Shown: piece by piece, positions 29,621 to 40,417 of the stretch
Layout: each line of letters starts with the position of its first letter
Numbering within the stretch: the stretch's first letter is position 1
DNA from: Oceanisphaera litoralis
GTDB taxonomy: Bacteria > Pseudomonadota > Gammaproteobacteria > Enterobacterales > Aeromonadaceae
Direction of reading: 5' to 3'
DNA length: 64,000 bases
Assembly (NCBI RefSeq): GCF_016907015.1
Contig: NZ_JAFBBE010000008.1
Location: 89,847 to 153,846, forward strand
Translations under genes and position numbers: made by a program
Notes under the pieces: generated by a model
Database searches by the model: none
What the model was told of the DNA's origin: nothing
What the model saw: the letters and a program-made list of their open reading frames with translations, nothing else

Positions 29621-30196
29621 TCAGCCCGACAAAACCCCATACCGGCGCAACAGGGTTTCGGTTTCCACCAGCGGCAAGCCGACCACGGCGCTGTAACTGC
29701 CGTTGATACGCGCCACGAAGCGCCCACCCAGCCCCTGAATACCGTAGCCTCCGGCCTTGTCGGTCGGCTCGCCACTGGCCCAGTAACGCTCGATATCGCT
29801 CTCACTCAAGGTACGGAAGCTGACCTCTGTCGTCACCAGCACCACCTCGATCTGCCCCTGCCAGGCCAGTGCCATGGCGGTCATCACCTGATGGCGGCGA
29901 CCGGACAATCGCCGCAGCATGGCCAGACCATCGGCCTTGTCTGTCGGCTTCTCCAGCACATCGCCATCCAGCACCACTATGGTGTCGCCGGCCAGCACCG
30001 GCAGGGGCCGGGCGGCCATGGCCGCCCCGGCGGTGGCCTTGTCCCGGGCCAGGCGTTGCACATAATCCGCCGCCGCCTCGCCGGGCCGGCGCCGTTCTTC
30101 AACCCGGGGCAACACCAGCTCGAACGGTACTTCCAACTGGGACAGTAATTCACGGCGACGGGGCGAGGCAGAGGCGAGGTATAAGGTGGGGGACAT
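29621..30196 (-). CDS. maf: Maf/YhdE nucleotide pyrophosphatase
   Basis: Maf proteins hydrolyse non-canonical or dTTP/UTP nucleotides. The 191-residue protein begins [21 protein letters not shown], the family signature, and has the conserved catalytic aspartate region [11 protein letters not shown] and [27 protein letters not shown]. An upstream in-frame ATG at 30232 would overlap mreD's end and is less likely. E. coli YhdE occupies the same place beside rng. Confidence 0.93.
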   Translation of the reverse strand: MSPTLYLASASPRRRELLSQLEVPFELVLPRVEERRRPGEAAADYVQRLARDKATAGAAMAARPLPVLAGDTIVVLDGDVLEKPTDKADGLAMLRRLSGRRHQVMTAMALAWQGQIEVVLVTTEVSFRTLSESDIERYWASGEPTDKAGGYGIQGLGGRFVARINGSYSAVVGLPLVETETLLRRYGVLSG

Positions 30197-30204
30197 GAAC
30201 AGAC

Positions 30205-30702
30205 TCACGACAGGGCGAATTGCCGCCGGCACTTGCGCAGCAGCAGAAAAATCCAGGGCCAGAACACCATGCTGCTGACGATGGACCAGAAATAGGGATA
30301 ATCGAGCTGTATATCCCGGTTCATGTAGGAGGCCCAGAAGATCAGCAGCTTGTTCAGTATCGCCAGGGCGCCGACCACGAAGGCCTGCTGCCAGACCGAG
30401 TAGTTGCGCATGCGCTGAAACTGGGAAGCCGCGAGATAAACCGGGATCACCAGCGCCAGGGCATGGACGCCCAGTACGGAGCCAAACAGCAGATCCAGCA
30501 GCAATCCGGAGAAAAAGGCGGTGCCCACGTTAGCCCGATGCGGCAGGGCGATGGCCCAGTAAATCAGGGTAACCAGCAGCCAGTCGGGCCGAAAAGGCGC
30601 GATCAGATCCGGCAGCGGCAGTATGGACAGGATCAGCGCCAGCAACAGGCTGACGCCGATCACCAGCCGCCCTTTCAGGGAAAAGCTTCTCATTGACGTC
30701 AT
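30205..30702 (-). CDS. mreD: Rod-shape determining protein MreD
   Basis: MreD is a multi-pass inner-membrane protein of the elongasome. The chosen ATG overlaps the mreC stop in ATGA and gives 165 residues starting [32 protein letters not shown], close to the E. coli length. About five hydrophobic helices are visible, with [22 protein letters not shown] typical of the family. Confidence 0.95.
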   Translation of the reverse strand: MTSMRSFSLKGRLVIGVSLLLALILSILPLPDLIAPFRPDWLLVTLIYWAIALPHRANVGTAFFSGLLLDLLFGSVLGVHALALVIPVYLAASQFQRMRNYSVWQQAFVVGALAILNKLLIFWASYMNRDIQLDYPYFWSIVSSMVFWPWIFLLLRKCRRQFALS

Positions 30703-31577
30703 TGAGAGACTCCTTCTGCGGCCGGCGAGGGCCCGACGCCATCCACATCGATGATCCTGGGCTCGGGCCACAGCAGCAGCAGGTAACGTACCCTGTCGAG
30801 GGCGGCAAAAGGCTGTACCCGAATATCGGCAAAGGGCTGACCTTCTTCGTAACCTACCCGGCTGACCCGTCCAACCGGATACCCTTCGGGAAAGCGTCCC
30901 GCCAGGCCGGAACTAAGCAGCAGGTCCCCCTCGCGGATATCGGTGTTGCGGGTAATGTTGTGCAGCAAGAGTCGATCGAGCTGGCCACTGCCACTGGCGA
31001 TGGCCCTGATATCGTTGCGCGCCACCCGCACCGGTATGCCGTGGCTGGTATCGGTGATCAGCAGCACCCGACTGGTAGTCTTGCCCACCGAAATCACCTG
31101 CCCGACCACGCCCTGTTCGTTGAGCACCGGCTGGCCTTCGAACACCCCGACCAGGCTGCCTTTGTCGATCACCACCTGATGAGAAAAAGGATCCGTGTCC
31201 ACCGCCATGATCTCCGCCACCATGCGGCGGGTATCGAAGCGCACCGGCGAACCGAGCAAATCACGCAGACGCTGATTTTCCTGCTCGAGATGACGTAGCC
31301 GCAGCAAGTCGTCCCGCAGCAGAAACAGTTCCTGCTCCAGCCGCTGGGACCGGGCCAGCAGGGACTGGCGCGACATCAGCTGACTGGAGGCGGCATCGAG
31401 CAGCAGCCGGGGGCTGTTGGCCATGTACTGCAGCGGACTCACCAGCGAGTTGAGATAGAGCTTGGCCCCGGTAAAGCTGTGATAGCGACTGTCGGCAATA
31501 ATCAGCAGCAAGGACGCAACCACCGCCAATGCCAGGCGGATAGGTAGGGACGGACCACGACCGAAAATCGGTTTCAT
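30699..31577 (-). CDS. mreC: Rod-shape determining protein MreC
   Basis: MreC is a bitopic protein that links cytoplasmic MreB to the periplasmic cell-wall synthases. The 292-residue protein has an N-terminal membrane helix (about 12-28), a coiled coil (about 60-110: RSQRLEQELFLLRDDLLRLRHLEQENQRLRDLL) and two beta domains (GSLVGVFEGQPVLNEQGVVGQV). It is between mreB and mreD as usual. Length is slightly shorter than in E. coli (367). Confidence 0.95.
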   Translation of the reverse strand: MKPIFGRGPSLPIRLALAVVASLLLIIADSRYHSFTGAKLYLNSLVSPLQYMANSPRLLLDAASSQLMSRQSLLARSQRLEQELFLLRDDLLRLRHLEQENQRLRDLLGSPVRFDTRRMVAEIMAVDTDPFSHQVVIDKGSLVGVFEGQPVLNEQGVVGQVISVGKTTSRVLLITDTSHGIPVRVARNDIRAIASGSGQLDRLLLHNITRNTDIREGDLLLSSGLAGRFPEGYPVGRVSRVGYEEGQPFADIRVQPFAALDRVRYLLLLWPEPRIIDVDGVGPSPAAEGVSQ

Positions 31578-31613
31578 AGGGGAATAGGCAGGCCGGTCAT
31601 CCCGGCCCGGTTA

Positions 31614-32792
<1,179 letters not shown>

Positions 32793-32829
32793 TTACACTT
32801 GCCAGATCACCCAATTGGTATTCATTCTC

Positions 32830-33762
32830 GTGTCCGATCTTTCCTGCTGGCAACAACTGTACCGGCTGCAGCGTCCCTCGCCACTGCAGCGGCTTTTTCA
32901 CCCCCTGCTGGAACAACATCGTCTGACCCTGTGGATCAAGCGCGATGATCTGCTGCATCCGCTTATCTCGGGTAACAAGTGGCGCAAACTGAAATATATA
33001 CTGCGCCAGGCGTTGTCGGAGCAGGCCGGGGGATTGCTCAGCTTCGGCGGTGCCTACTCCAATCACCTGCACGCCCTGGCCGCCGCAGGCCACGAACTCG
33101 GCCTGCCTACGGTGGGCATGGTGCGCGGCGAGCCTTATAGCAACAACCCGACTCTTGACGACGCCCGTCGCTGGGGGATGACGCTGGAATTTGTCGACCG
33201 GCAGCAGTATCGCCGCCGTCAGGACGCCGACTGGCTGGCCGAGCTGACCCGGCGCCATCCCGGCTATCTCGTCATTCCCGAAGGCGGCAGCTGCCCGCTG
33301 GCCTTGCCGGGCGTGGCGGAATTGTGGCAGGAATTGTGGCAGGAGTGGTGGCCGGAATTACCCGAGCTGGACGAGCTTGTCCTGCCGGTGGCCAGCGGCG
33401 GCACCCTGGCCGGCCTGCTGTCCGCCCGCCCGGCCAGCACCCGGGTGCGCGGCTATGCGGTATTGAAGGGCGCCGGCTGGCTGGCCGAGGAGGTATGTCG
33501 GCTGTATCCGCCGGCGGCACTGGATAACGGCTGGCAACTCGAATTGGGCCATCACGGTGGCGGTTATGCCAAAAGTTCGCCGGCCGACAGGGCGGCCATC
33601 GGCGAACTGGCAGAGCAACTCGGCGTGCCGCTGGAGCCGATTTACAGCGGCAAGGCGCTGCTGGGGCTGTTTCGGGATATCGCCGCCGGCCGCTACGCCG
33701 CCGGCAATCGGCTGTTGTTTCTCCATACCGGCGGCATGCAGGGCGCGCGCGGGGCGCTATAG
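32830..33762 (+). CDS. PLP-dependent enzyme, ACC deaminase/D-cysteine desulfhydrase family
   Basis: The 310-residue protein (GTG start; a TTG 15 bases upstream is an alternative) belongs to PLP fold type II. The predicted PLP lysine is K50 in LISGNKWRKLKY, and LLSFGGAYSNHLHALAAAG forms the conserved cofactor-contact loop; the glycine-rich phosphate-binding motif is LPVASGGTLAGLL. Substrate cannot be told from sequence: members act on D-cysteine or 1-aminocyclopropane-1-carboxylate. It lies between mreB and csrD and converges with csrD, overlapping it by six bases at the stops. Confidence 0.8.
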   Translation: MSDLSCWQQLYRLQRPSPLQRLFHPLLEQHRLTLWIKRDDLLHPLISGNKWRKLKYILRQALSEQAGGLLSFGGAYSNHLHALAAAGHELGLPTVGMVRGEPYSNNPTLDDARRWGMTLEFVDRQQYRRRQDADWLAELTRRHPGYLVIPEGGSCPLALPGVAELWQELWQEWWPELPELDELVLPVASGGTLAGLLSARPASTRVRGYAVLKGAGWLAEEVCRLYPPAALDNGWQLELGHHGGGYAKSSPADRAAIGELAEQLGVPLEPIYSGKALLGLFRDIAAGRYAAGNRLLFLHTGGMQGARGAL

Positions 33763-35670
33763 CAGTTCAAATCGCTCCGGGCGGGAGAAGAAATACCCCT
33801 GACCGGCATAGACACCCAGCTGATGCAGGCACTCCCATTCGGCGGAGGTTTCGACGCCCACCGCTATCACCCGGGTCTGGCTGCCGACACTGTTGCCGAC
33901 CAGGCTTCTGACCGCCATCTGGTTGACGGCTTTTCTGTCGATGTCCCGCACCAGGCTGGGATGCAGTTTGAGATAATCCAGTGCATAGTCCTTGATATAT
34001 TGCGAGCTCACCACATCCTGCCCCGCATGGTCCACCGCCAGTCCACAACCCAACGCCTTGAGCGCGCGCAGCGGCTTGCCCAAGGCCTGAAAATGCCGGC
34101 TTACCTGCGCTTCCGACAACTCGATCACCAGGCCATTGAGCTGCGCCTTGGGCAACTGGATCAATTCGAAAATCAACCAGCGATGAAAGCCGCCATTCAA
34201 CAGACTGGCCGCGGAAATATTGAGCGCCAGGGGCACACGCCGATCGCTTTCCTGCAGCAGGGTCAGGGCGCGCAGCACCATGGCGCAGTCCAGCTCTTTC
34301 AACAGGCCGCATTTTTCCGCCATGGGCAGAAAATGCCCGGCCGACAGCTCTCTGCCCTGCTCGTCCTGCATGCGGGCCAGCAGCTCATAGATGACCGGCT
34401 CCCGCTCCGGTCCGGTATAGATGCCCTGCCGGTCAAGCCGAACCCTGTCCTGCTCCAGCTGACGGCCGAGCAAGGTACGCCAGCGCACCGTCCCCTTGCC
34501 ACTGCTTTCTTCGGTCACTCCCTTGTAATACATGAAGTAGCCATCACCCCCCTGCAGGCCGGCGCTGCGCAGCGCCAACTCGGCCTCTTCTTCCACCTGC
34601 GACAAGCTTTCACCGCAACGAAAGCAGACGCCGCCGATAAACAGCGAGGGTTCTCTCACCTCATCCGGCCAGTGCAGACGGCGCAGCAGCTTCATCACCT
34701 GCCGCGCCGCTTCCTGCGCTTCGCTTTCCACCAGGTTGGGAAACAGCAGGGCGAAGATATTACCGGTATAGCGGGCCTGCAAGGCCCCGGGATAACGGCG
34801 GATAAGATGCCCCAGATAGACGGAGGCCGATGTCAGCAGCTCATCGCCGCGTTCGTACCCCAGGTGATAGTTAATCTGTTCCAGATCCTGCAGCTCCACC
34901 AGCAACAGGGCCCCGGAGTGACTGGCCGGATCATTGAGCGCCGCCTCCAGCCGATTATCGAAGAACACCCGATTGCCGATGCCGATTTTTTTGTCTACAA
35001 ACACATTGGCACGCATGAAGGTGTCGAACCGGCTGCGCTCCTTGCCCGCTTCCTTGAGATCCCGGAGCAGCTTGTCCAATGCCTGACTGGCCTGATGCGG
35101 CCATTCTTCCTGTGGATTATGCTGCAACATGCCGAGCCTGCCTTCCAGGATCAGCTGGCCGCGTAAATCGAGCAGCTCGGCGCCCCGCAGCTGGCGACGA
35201 AACCAGCGCAGGATGAACAACATGCCGACGAATACCAGTATAATGGCGGCGGTCACGCCGGAAAGGGCGGCCAGCGAGTGATCGATGTAATAAAAAGGCG
35301 GCCGCAACACAAGATGCACACTCAGACCCGGGTGTGCACTCAATGGATGTTGGTATTCGAGGGACCGTTCATCGGCCCGCAGCTGCTGGCCCGACTGATA
35401 ACGATACTGAGAACCCGACTCATTCTGTACCGAAAAATCGATAATATCGTTCACATCAAGCAGCGCCGGCAACCAGCGAACGATACTCTCCTGCCGTTCG
35501 GCCCCGCTTTGCCAGCCTTCGTTGACCAGCCGCACCACCGAATCCACCTGTCGCTGCTGATAGGCGGTTCCCATCTGATAGAAGCTGATCCCTGCCCCTA
35601 CCAACACCATCAGCACAGCCGCCAGAATGCACATGGTGATGGTGGCAATAAACTGATTGGTAAATCTCAT
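33757..35670 (-). CDS. csrD: CsrD/MshH-like regulator with degenerate GGDEF and EAL domains
   Basis: In E. coli CsrD does not handle c-di-GMP; it targets CsrB and CsrC RNAs for RNase E decay. The 637-residue protein has an N-terminal membrane helix (about 10-32), a periplasmic part (about 33-130), a second helix (about 133-156), a coiled coil, a degenerate GGDEF domain (LGYERGDELLTSAS, with RGDEL in place of GGDEF) and a degenerate EAL domain (EPVIYELLARMQDEQ replaces the EVLLR-type motif, so catalytic residues are missing). Conserved location beside mreB supports csrD. A CsrB-type RNA is found at 54028-54294 in this same window. The Vibrio homologue is MshH. Confidence 0.88.
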   Translation of the reverse strand: MRFTNQFIATITMCILAAVLMVLVGAGISFYQMGTAYQQRQVDSVVRLVNEGWQSGAERQESIVRWLPALLDVNDIIDFSVQNESGSQYRYQSGQQLRADERSLEYQHPLSAHPGLSVHLVLRPPFYYIDHSLAALSGVTAAIILVFVGMLFILRWFRRQLRGAELLDLRGQLILEGRLGMLQHNPQEEWPHQASQALDKLLRDLKEAGKERSRFDTFMRANVFVDKKIGIGNRVFFDNRLEAALNDPASHSGALLLVELQDLEQINYHLGYERGDELLTSASVYLGHLIRRYPGALQARYTGNIFALLFPNLVESEAQEAARQVMKLLRRLHWPDEVREPSLFIGGVCFRCGESLSQVEEEAELALRSAGLQGGDGYFMYYKGVTEESSGKGTVRWRTLLGRQLEQDRVRLDRQGIYTGPEREPVIYELLARMQDEQGRELSAGHFLPMAEKCGLLKELDCAMVLRALTLLQESDRRVPLALNISAASLLNGGFHRWLIFELIQLPKAQLNGLVIELSEAQVSRHFQALGKPLRALKALGCGLAVDHAGQDVVSSQYIKDYALDYLKLHPSLVRDIDRKAVNQMAVRSLVGNSVGSQTRVIAVGVETSAEWECLHQLGVYAGQGYFFSRPERFELL

Positions 35671-35826
35671 TGATGTTCCCTGACTGACTCCGGTCGATTC
35701 CGGCGTACCTTCCCTGATATTCCGTCGTCATAACGCGGCATAAAACGAAACAGCAAGTGCGTATCCTGCTCGCGCCCCGTCTGAAAGATAAGGCTTTTCG
35801 GCCATTACCGCCATAACAACAGCTAA

Positions 35827-35850
35827 TAAAAAGCCCCTGAATCAGGGGCT
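35827..35850 (-). terminator. Orphan rho-independent terminator upstream of csrD
   Basis: An 8-bp perfect stem (35832-35839 AGCCCCTG; 35843-35850 CAGGGGCT) with a 3-base loop is followed on the minus strand by UUUUUA. No full gene ends in front of it; the chemoreceptor gene stops 320 bases earlier. Confidence 0.8.
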
Positions 35851-36071
35851 TATATTGCATTATTTGCGAAAATCTTACTTTTTAGCTCTCAGGTCAACTT
35901 TGGAGCGGTTACGCCGATCTTACGAAACCACCGAGTGAGTGATAAGGTAAGCGACTGTTATATATGACATTACATGAAAGTCATAGCCTAACGCTGCTTT
36001 CGAGGAGCATGGTATGCCCACAAGCGGCTCACCGTGAGAGCACACACTGACACGCAACACTGACACCTCAC

Positions 36072-36099
36072 ACTGGCAACTGGCAACTGGCAACTGGCT
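36072..36099. repeat. Heptanucleotide repeat ACTGGCA, four copies
   Basis: Three exact copies (36072-36092) and one variant copy (ACTGGCT) stand in register downstream of the chemoreceptor gene. Unit length equals the CTCACCC arrays but the sequence differs. Confidence 0.8.
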
Positions 36100-36173
36100 A
36101 GTCTCGCTCAATCACCACCAATCGATGCTGGCAATGGCCGATGGATCTGGAAGTGGGCCAGCTCTCACTTGAT

Positions 36174-37799
36174 TTAGCCGGTAAGCCGCCCAGAGAGTCG
36201 TTTTGTTGAGTGGGCCATCGCCTCCAGCTCTGGTATCAGTTTAAGATTCTCGTCGGATGACTTGCTCATCTCTCCCGACAGCTCTGCGATGTCTGTTATG
36301 TTTCGGTTGATTTCATCACAGACACTGGTTTGTTCTTCCGCCGCCGTAGCAACCTGTATGGTGGCGTCCTTAACACTGCTCATGCGCTCGTTGATACCGG
36401 CAATAATAACCTGTATGTCGTTTACCTGCTCAACACACTCCTGAGTAACGGTCTCACTTGCGCGCATGAATGCCGTGGCGTCCTTGGAACCGGAAGCGAT
36501 GTCTCCAATAATGGAATCAATCTCGATAGTGGCTTGCTGGGTTTTTGCGGCCAGATTCCTGACTTCATCAGCCACGACCGAGAAGCCACGACCAGCTTCG
36601 CCGGCCCTGGCTGCCTCAATCGCAGCATTCAACGCGAGTAGATTGGTTTGATCGGCAATTTCACGAATGACTCTCATTACATCACTGACTTTATTGCCCC
36701 CCGCAGCCAGCTTGGCAACGGTTTCGCCGGTGGCGCGAATCTGATCAGCAAGCCGTCCCATGCTGCTGGTGGTTGTGGTGATATGTCGATTCGCATTATT
36801 GGTCTCGGTGGTGGTCTCATCAACCTGGGAGGAAACGCCTGCGGCATGTTGCGCGACATCCTGAGCCGTTGCTGACATCTCATTCATTGCAGCCGCGACT
36901 TGATCAATGCGCTGGTAGCTCCCCTGGGATTTCTCGGAAATGCTGAAGGCACCCTCCTTGACTGATGCCGCAATCAAATTGAGATCCGCTGTGTTCGACT
37001 GAGTGGTAGTCCGGATTTCCTGAAGAAATTGATGAAGCTTACGAGCAGCATCGGCTAGAACACCCAGTTCGTCTTGACGCTTGAGGAGCACAGGATCAGA
37101 GAGATCGCCGTCGCCGAGCTTCTGAAGCTGGCCGCTGATTTGCACTGCGGGCCTCACGACTCGGCGGCTGATAACCAGAAGCGTGATACCTGCGCCAATA
37201 AAAACGATAAGCATTAAGCTGACGCCGGCAAGCAGGGTATTGCTATGGGCGCTTTCTGAAATCTCGGTTGCATCCTCACGAGCAAGCAATGCGATCAGAG
37301 CGGCGGCCTCTTCTATTAGTCGGGCGGGCTCCCGATCAATACCAGAAACGGCTGCATCTCCTGCAGCATGATCGTAGCCGGATGCCACAAAGTGCTCGAA
37401 ACCTTTGCGATAGGCCTTTCCCATGCCCTGATGTTCCTTCTGGAAGGATTGCAGCATGGCCCTCGCTTCGGCGTCCCATAGCCTGTCAGTCAGCTTATCC
37501 AGCTGCGCCTGGATCTTGCGTTCCTGTTCCTGAAAACGTCCCCAGTATTTCTCTCTCTGGCTGTCATCCCCCCCCCGGATCAGGACGTTTTTCCATTCTT
37601 GTACCTGGGTCTTGAAATCGATGAGAATGACTTGGGCTTCGTTAGCACTCGCATACTCTTCCTCAAGCACGAAAGTGAATTTTTCAGTAACGCCCAGCGA
37701 GTACATAAAATAGCTACCCGCTACAGCGACAACGAGCAGGTTTACGGCCACAATCAGACCTGTTATCTGCCTGGAAATACTCTTGCTAAAAAATGCCAC
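36174..37799 (-). CDS. Methyl-accepting chemotaxis protein
   Basis: The 541-residue chemoreceptor has TM1 (about 10-32), a periplasmic helical sensor (about 33-190) like the four-helix-bundle type, TM2 (about 193-213), a HAMP domain (about 215-268) and the methyl-accepting signalling domain with the hairpin tip [21 protein letters not shown]...[15 protein letters not shown]. The ligand is not predictable. It starts with GTG. Base and codon use are visibly more AT-rich than in flanking genes, and no other chemotaxis gene is near, so it looks like an acquired accessory gene. Tandem 13-bp repeats lie immediately upstream (37811-37882). Confidence 0.93.
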   Translation of the reverse strand: MAFFSKSISRQITGLIVAVNLLVVAVAGSYFMYSLGVTEKFTFVLEEEYASANEAQVILIDFKTQVQEWKNVLIRGGDDSQREKYWGRFQEQERKIQAQLDKLTDRLWDAEARAMLQSFQKEHQGMGKAYRKGFEHFVASGYDHAAGDAAVSGIDREPARLIEEAAALIALLAREDATEISESAHSNTLLAGVSLMLIVFIGAGITLLVISRRVVRPAVQISGQLQKLGDGDLSDPVLLKRQDELGVLADAARKLHQFLQEIRTTTQSNTADLNLIAASVKEGAFSISEKSQGSYQRIDQVAAAMNEMSATAQDVAQHAAGVSSQVDETTTETNNANRHITTTTSSMGRLADQIRATGETVAKLAAGGNKVSDVMRVIREIADQTNLLALNAAIEAARAGEAGRGFSVVADEVRNLAAKTQQATIEIDSIIGDIASGSKDATAFMRASETVTQECVEQVNDIQVIIAGINERMSSVKDATIQVATAAEEQTSVCDEINRNITDIAELSGEMSKSSDENLKLIPELEAMAHSTKRLSGRLTG

Positions 37800-37810
37800 G
37801 GATCAGCCCT

Positions 37811-37882
37811 ATGTCGGAGATGTGTGTTGGATATATGTGTCGGAAATGTGTGTTGGATATATGTGTTGGAAATGTGTCTCGG
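37811..37882. repeat. Tandem repeats of about 13 bp (26-bp higher-order unit) in the chemoreceptor leader
   Basis: Alternating units ATGTGTGTTGGAT and ATATGTGTCGGAA (or TTGGAA) repeat from 37820 to 37871, with partial copies on both sides. They begin 12 bases upstream of the GTG start on the minus strand, so copy-number changes would alter the 5' leader or promoter spacing. Confidence 0.85.
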
Positions 37883-38192
37883 TTCAGCCATGTGCGGGGG
37901 CAATGGTAATGGGCCATTTCGCTTAACATGCCCGTTACAACATCAGGCGCGGATATTTTCCGGCGTTCCGAGAACCCGCGCCCGCACAGCTGCACTCTGA
38001 TTGTTCCATTTGCCTTCTTCCATCGGCGGGGGAATAACTAGCTCCATTCAAGTCTACGCCTTCTGCCGCCATTGCGTAAAGTCCTCTGGCCACGGAAATC
38101 CCGACATTATCACCCCAGTCCCGATGTGTCTTGTTACCCACTGTTGGATCAGATAATGTCGAACAACGCCTTGTACTCTGGCTGACCAATCA
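37883..38192. other. 310-bp spacer between chemoreceptor leader repeats and the ssb terminator
   Basis: I see no recognisable gene. A minus-strand frame (37935-38189, 84 codons) is open but has no clear ribosome site and resembles no family I know; the segment could be the promoter region of the chemoreceptor gene plus insertion debris. AT content is higher than in surrounding genes. Confidence 0.35.
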
Positions 38193-38193
38193 T

Positions 38194-38216
38194 AAAAAAC
38201 CCTGCAAAAGCAGGGT
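38194..38216 (-). terminator. Rho-independent terminator of ssb
   Basis: A 7-bp perfect stem (ACCCTGC 38199-38205; GCAGGGT 38210-38216) with an AAAA loop is followed by UUUUUUA on the minus strand, about 40 bases after the ssb stop. Confidence 0.9.
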
Positions 38217-38257
38217 CTTGAAGTATAAACTTTACAAAAACTGATCTCTAGTAACCC

Positions 38258-38875
38258 TTAAAAAGGGATATCGTCATCGAAGTCCATTGGCGGTTCATTG
38301 TAGACGGGTGCCGACTGCTGTGGCTGGCTCTGGGGTTTGCCGGTCGCCGGCTTGTTTTGCTGACCGTACTGGGGCTGGCCCTGAGGCGCACCCTGTTGCT
38401 GACTCCCCTGCTGACCCCAGTTACCCTGGCCGCCCTGAGGTGCCCCCTGCTGCTGGCCACCTTGTGGCTGACCACCCTGTTGCTGGCCCCAACCGCCCTG
38501 GCCGCCACTTTGACCGCCACCCTGCGGGCGACCGCCCAGCATCTGCATGGTGCCGCCAACATCGACCACGACTTCGGTGGTGTAGCGATCCTGACCATCC
38601 TGCCCCTGCCACTTGCGCGTCTGCAAACGCCCTTCCACATAGACCTGGGAGCCTTTGCGCAGATATTCACCGACAATTTCGGCCAGCTTGCCGAAGAACA
38701 CCACCCGATGCCATTCGGTACGCTCTTTCTGCTCGCCGGTCTGCTTGTCGCGCCAGCTCTCGCTGGTGGCCAGGGTAATATTGGCAACCGCGCCCCCGCT
38801 GGGCATGTAACGTACTTCGGGATCCTGGCCCAGGTGGCCGATCAGGATAACTTTATTGATGCCTCTATTGGCCAT
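38258..38875 (-). CDS. ssb: Single-stranded DNA-binding protein
   Basis: SSB coats single-stranded DNA and recruits repair and replication proteins. The 205-residue protein, starting [28 protein letters not shown], has the OB fold (about 1-112), a long Gln/Gly-rich linker (about 113-195) and the interaction tip MDFDDDIPF. The linker is highly repetitive ([18 protein letters not shown]). An ATG six codons upstream is inferior. It follows the MFS gene by 14 bases, likely as part of its transcript. Confidence 0.97.
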   Translation of the reverse strand: MANRGINKVILIGHLGQDPEVRYMPSGGAVANITLATSESWRDKQTGEQKERTEWHRVVFFGKLAEIVGEYLRKGSQVYVEGRLQTRKWQGQDGQDRYTTEVVVDVGGTMQMLGGRPQGGGQSGGQGGWGQQQGGQPQGGQQQGAPQGGQGNWGQQGSQQQGAPQGQPQYGQQNKPATGKPQSQPQQSAPVYNEPPMDFDDDIPF

Positions 38876-38889
38876 AACTCGCTCCGCAC

Positions 38890-40263
38890 TCACAGGTTGA
38901 TCAGGCGCCGGGCCTGATCCAGTTCAAAAATATTACCGTCTACCTTCAGGTAGGCGGACCCCTCTTCGGGGATAATCAAGGCTTCATGCACGCCGGGCAG
39001 GGCCATCAGCCGCTGCAACAGCTGCTCGCGCCGATCATGGCTTTCTATATTAACACCGATGGACAGGATATGAGACCGAACCTTGCTCACGTTGGCCATG
39101 CCCGCCGCCAGCCAGAACCAGACGGCCATGCAGGCCGCCACCAGCAGAAAGACCCCGCTGCCGCCCAGCTGCTGGAATAACAGCCCACCCAGAACACCGC
39201 CGAGAAAGGCGCCGAAGAACTGGCTGGTGGAATAAATCCCCATGGCGGTGCCCTTGGCACCCGCCGGGGCCAGCATCGACAGGAAGGCCGGCAGCGAGGC
39301 CTCCATGAAGTTGAAAGCGGTAAAATACAGTACCATCGCCAGCGCCAGCAGCCAGATCTCGCCCTTGCCCACTGCCATCAGCAGCAGGGCGACCATCATC
39401 ACCAATATAGAGGCCTGAAACAGCTGCTTGTTCAGGTTGCGCCGCGCCCCCAGGATCAGCAAGGGCACTATCAGCAGGAAAGACAACAGCAAGGCGGGCA
39501 GATACAGCCACCAATGGTGTTCCGCCGCCAGCCCGGCGTCGAGCAGGGTCAGCGGAAAGGCCACGAACACCGCGGTCAGGGTCAGGTGCAGCAGCATGAT
39601 GCCGAAATCCAGCCGCAGCAGTTGCCGGTCTTTCAACAGCCGCCCGAACAGTTCGGGCGCGGCGGTCACATCGCGGATCTGGCCGCGATGCGCCGATTCC
39701 GGCAGCAGGAAGCGCACCATAAGGATGCCCACCACCGCCAGCAGGGCCGTAGTCCAGAACACCCCCGACAAGCCGAACAGAGACGCCAGTAACGGCCCCA
39801 GTACCATGGCGATGGCGAAGGAAATACCGATGCAGACCCCGATGATGGCCATGGCCTTGGTGCGGTTTTCTTCCCGGGTAATGTCGGCAGCCAGCGCCAG
39901 AATGGCACCGGCGATGGCGCCGGAGCCCTGCAGTACCCGACCGAGGGCCACGCCATACACGGAATCGGACAACGCGGCCACCACAGACCCCAGCGCAAAC
40001 AGCGTCAGCCCGGCATAGATCACCGGCTTGCGACCGATGCGATCCGACAGCCAGCCGGCGGGGATCTGCAACAGGGCCTGGGTCAGGCCATAGATGCCGA
40101 TGACGATACCCACCCACAGGGGGGAAAAACCGATCAGCTCCTGACCATACAAGGCAAATACCGGCATGATCATAAACAAACCGAGCATCCGCATGCCGAA
40201 AATGCCCGCCAGGGTAAACGAGGCCCGCCGTTCGCGGGGGCTGAAGCCTTGCTCGTCGCTCAT
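38890..40263 (-). CDS. YajR-like MFS transporter with C-terminal YAM domain
   Basis: The 457-residue protein has 12 predicted membrane helices of the major facilitator superfamily (about 20-395), with the motif A-like [17 protein letters not shown], followed by a soluble ferredoxin-like domain (about 395-457: [46 protein letters not shown]). This C-terminal domain is the YAM domain of YajR; substrate is unknown. It is divergent from uvrA and upstream of ssb on the same strand, so it separates ssb from the usual uvrA-ssb shared control region. Confidence 0.88.
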   Translation of the reverse strand: MSDEQGFSPRERRASFTLAGIFGMRMLGLFMIMPVFALYGQELIGFSPLWVGIVIGIYGLTQALLQIPAGWLSDRIGRKPVIYAGLTLFALGSVVAALSDSVYGVALGRVLQGSGAIAGAILALAADITREENRTKAMAIIGVCIGISFAIAMVLGPLLASLFGLSGVFWTTALLAVVGILMVRFLLPESAHRGQIRDVTAAPELFGRLLKDRQLLRLDFGIMLLHLTLTAVFVAFPLTLLDAGLAAEHHWWLYLPALLLSFLLIVPLLILGARRNLNKQLFQASILVMMVALLLMAVGKGEIWLLALAMVLYFTAFNFMEASLPAFLSMLAPAGAKGTAMGIYSTSQFFGAFLGGVLGGLLFQQLGGSGVFLLVAACMAVWFWLAAGMANVSKVRSHILSIGVNIESHDRREQLLQRLMALPGVHEALIIPEEGSAYLKVDGNIFELDQARRLINL

Positions 40264-40358
40264 GGATATTCTTCCGTCATCAACAGGATCTAAGGATCAA
40301 AAAAGAGACCTAGTTTAGCACGGGGATAGAGTCAAGATTAATCCTTATTGTCCCTTGG

Positions 40359-40374
40359 CTGGCTATTCATCCAG
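40359..40374. promoter_or_regulatory. Candidate LexA (SOS) box of uvrA
   Basis: CTGG-CTATTCAT-CCAG is a palindromic match to CTGT-N8-ACAG; the inner eight bases and half-sites closely follow the E. coli uvrA box (CTGT-ATATTCAT-TCAG). It starts 59 bases upstream of the uvrA ATG, and also lies upstream of the divergent MFS-ssb pair. Confidence 0.6.
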
Positions 40375-40417
40375 TGCCATACTAGCCGGTCGAATTTACA
40401 CCAAGGTGATGCAGCAG

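Larger units (their letters stand above)
35671..36173. other. 503-bp spacer between csrD and the chemoreceptor gene, with orphan terminator
   Basis: No intact gene is visible. From the right it holds a region of ACTGGCA repeats (36072-36099), then, on the minus strand, a short open tail encoding DRRNRSKVDLRAKK before a stop (about 35882-35926), then a strong minus-strand terminator (35827-35850). The short tail plus its own terminator suggests the surviving 3' end of a gene whose 5' part was lost or displaced. csrD's own promoter must lie to the left of the terminator. Confidence 0.55.

Noticed and set aside
36072..36099. Possible CRISPR array
   Set aside because: Unit is only 7 bp without spacers, no cas genes in the window; a simple tandem repeat.
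37883..38192. Integron attC site or transposase remnant near the chemoreceptor
   Set aside because: A GTTAAGC-like core occurs but no partner box or stem of the attC type; no transposase motif in any frame.
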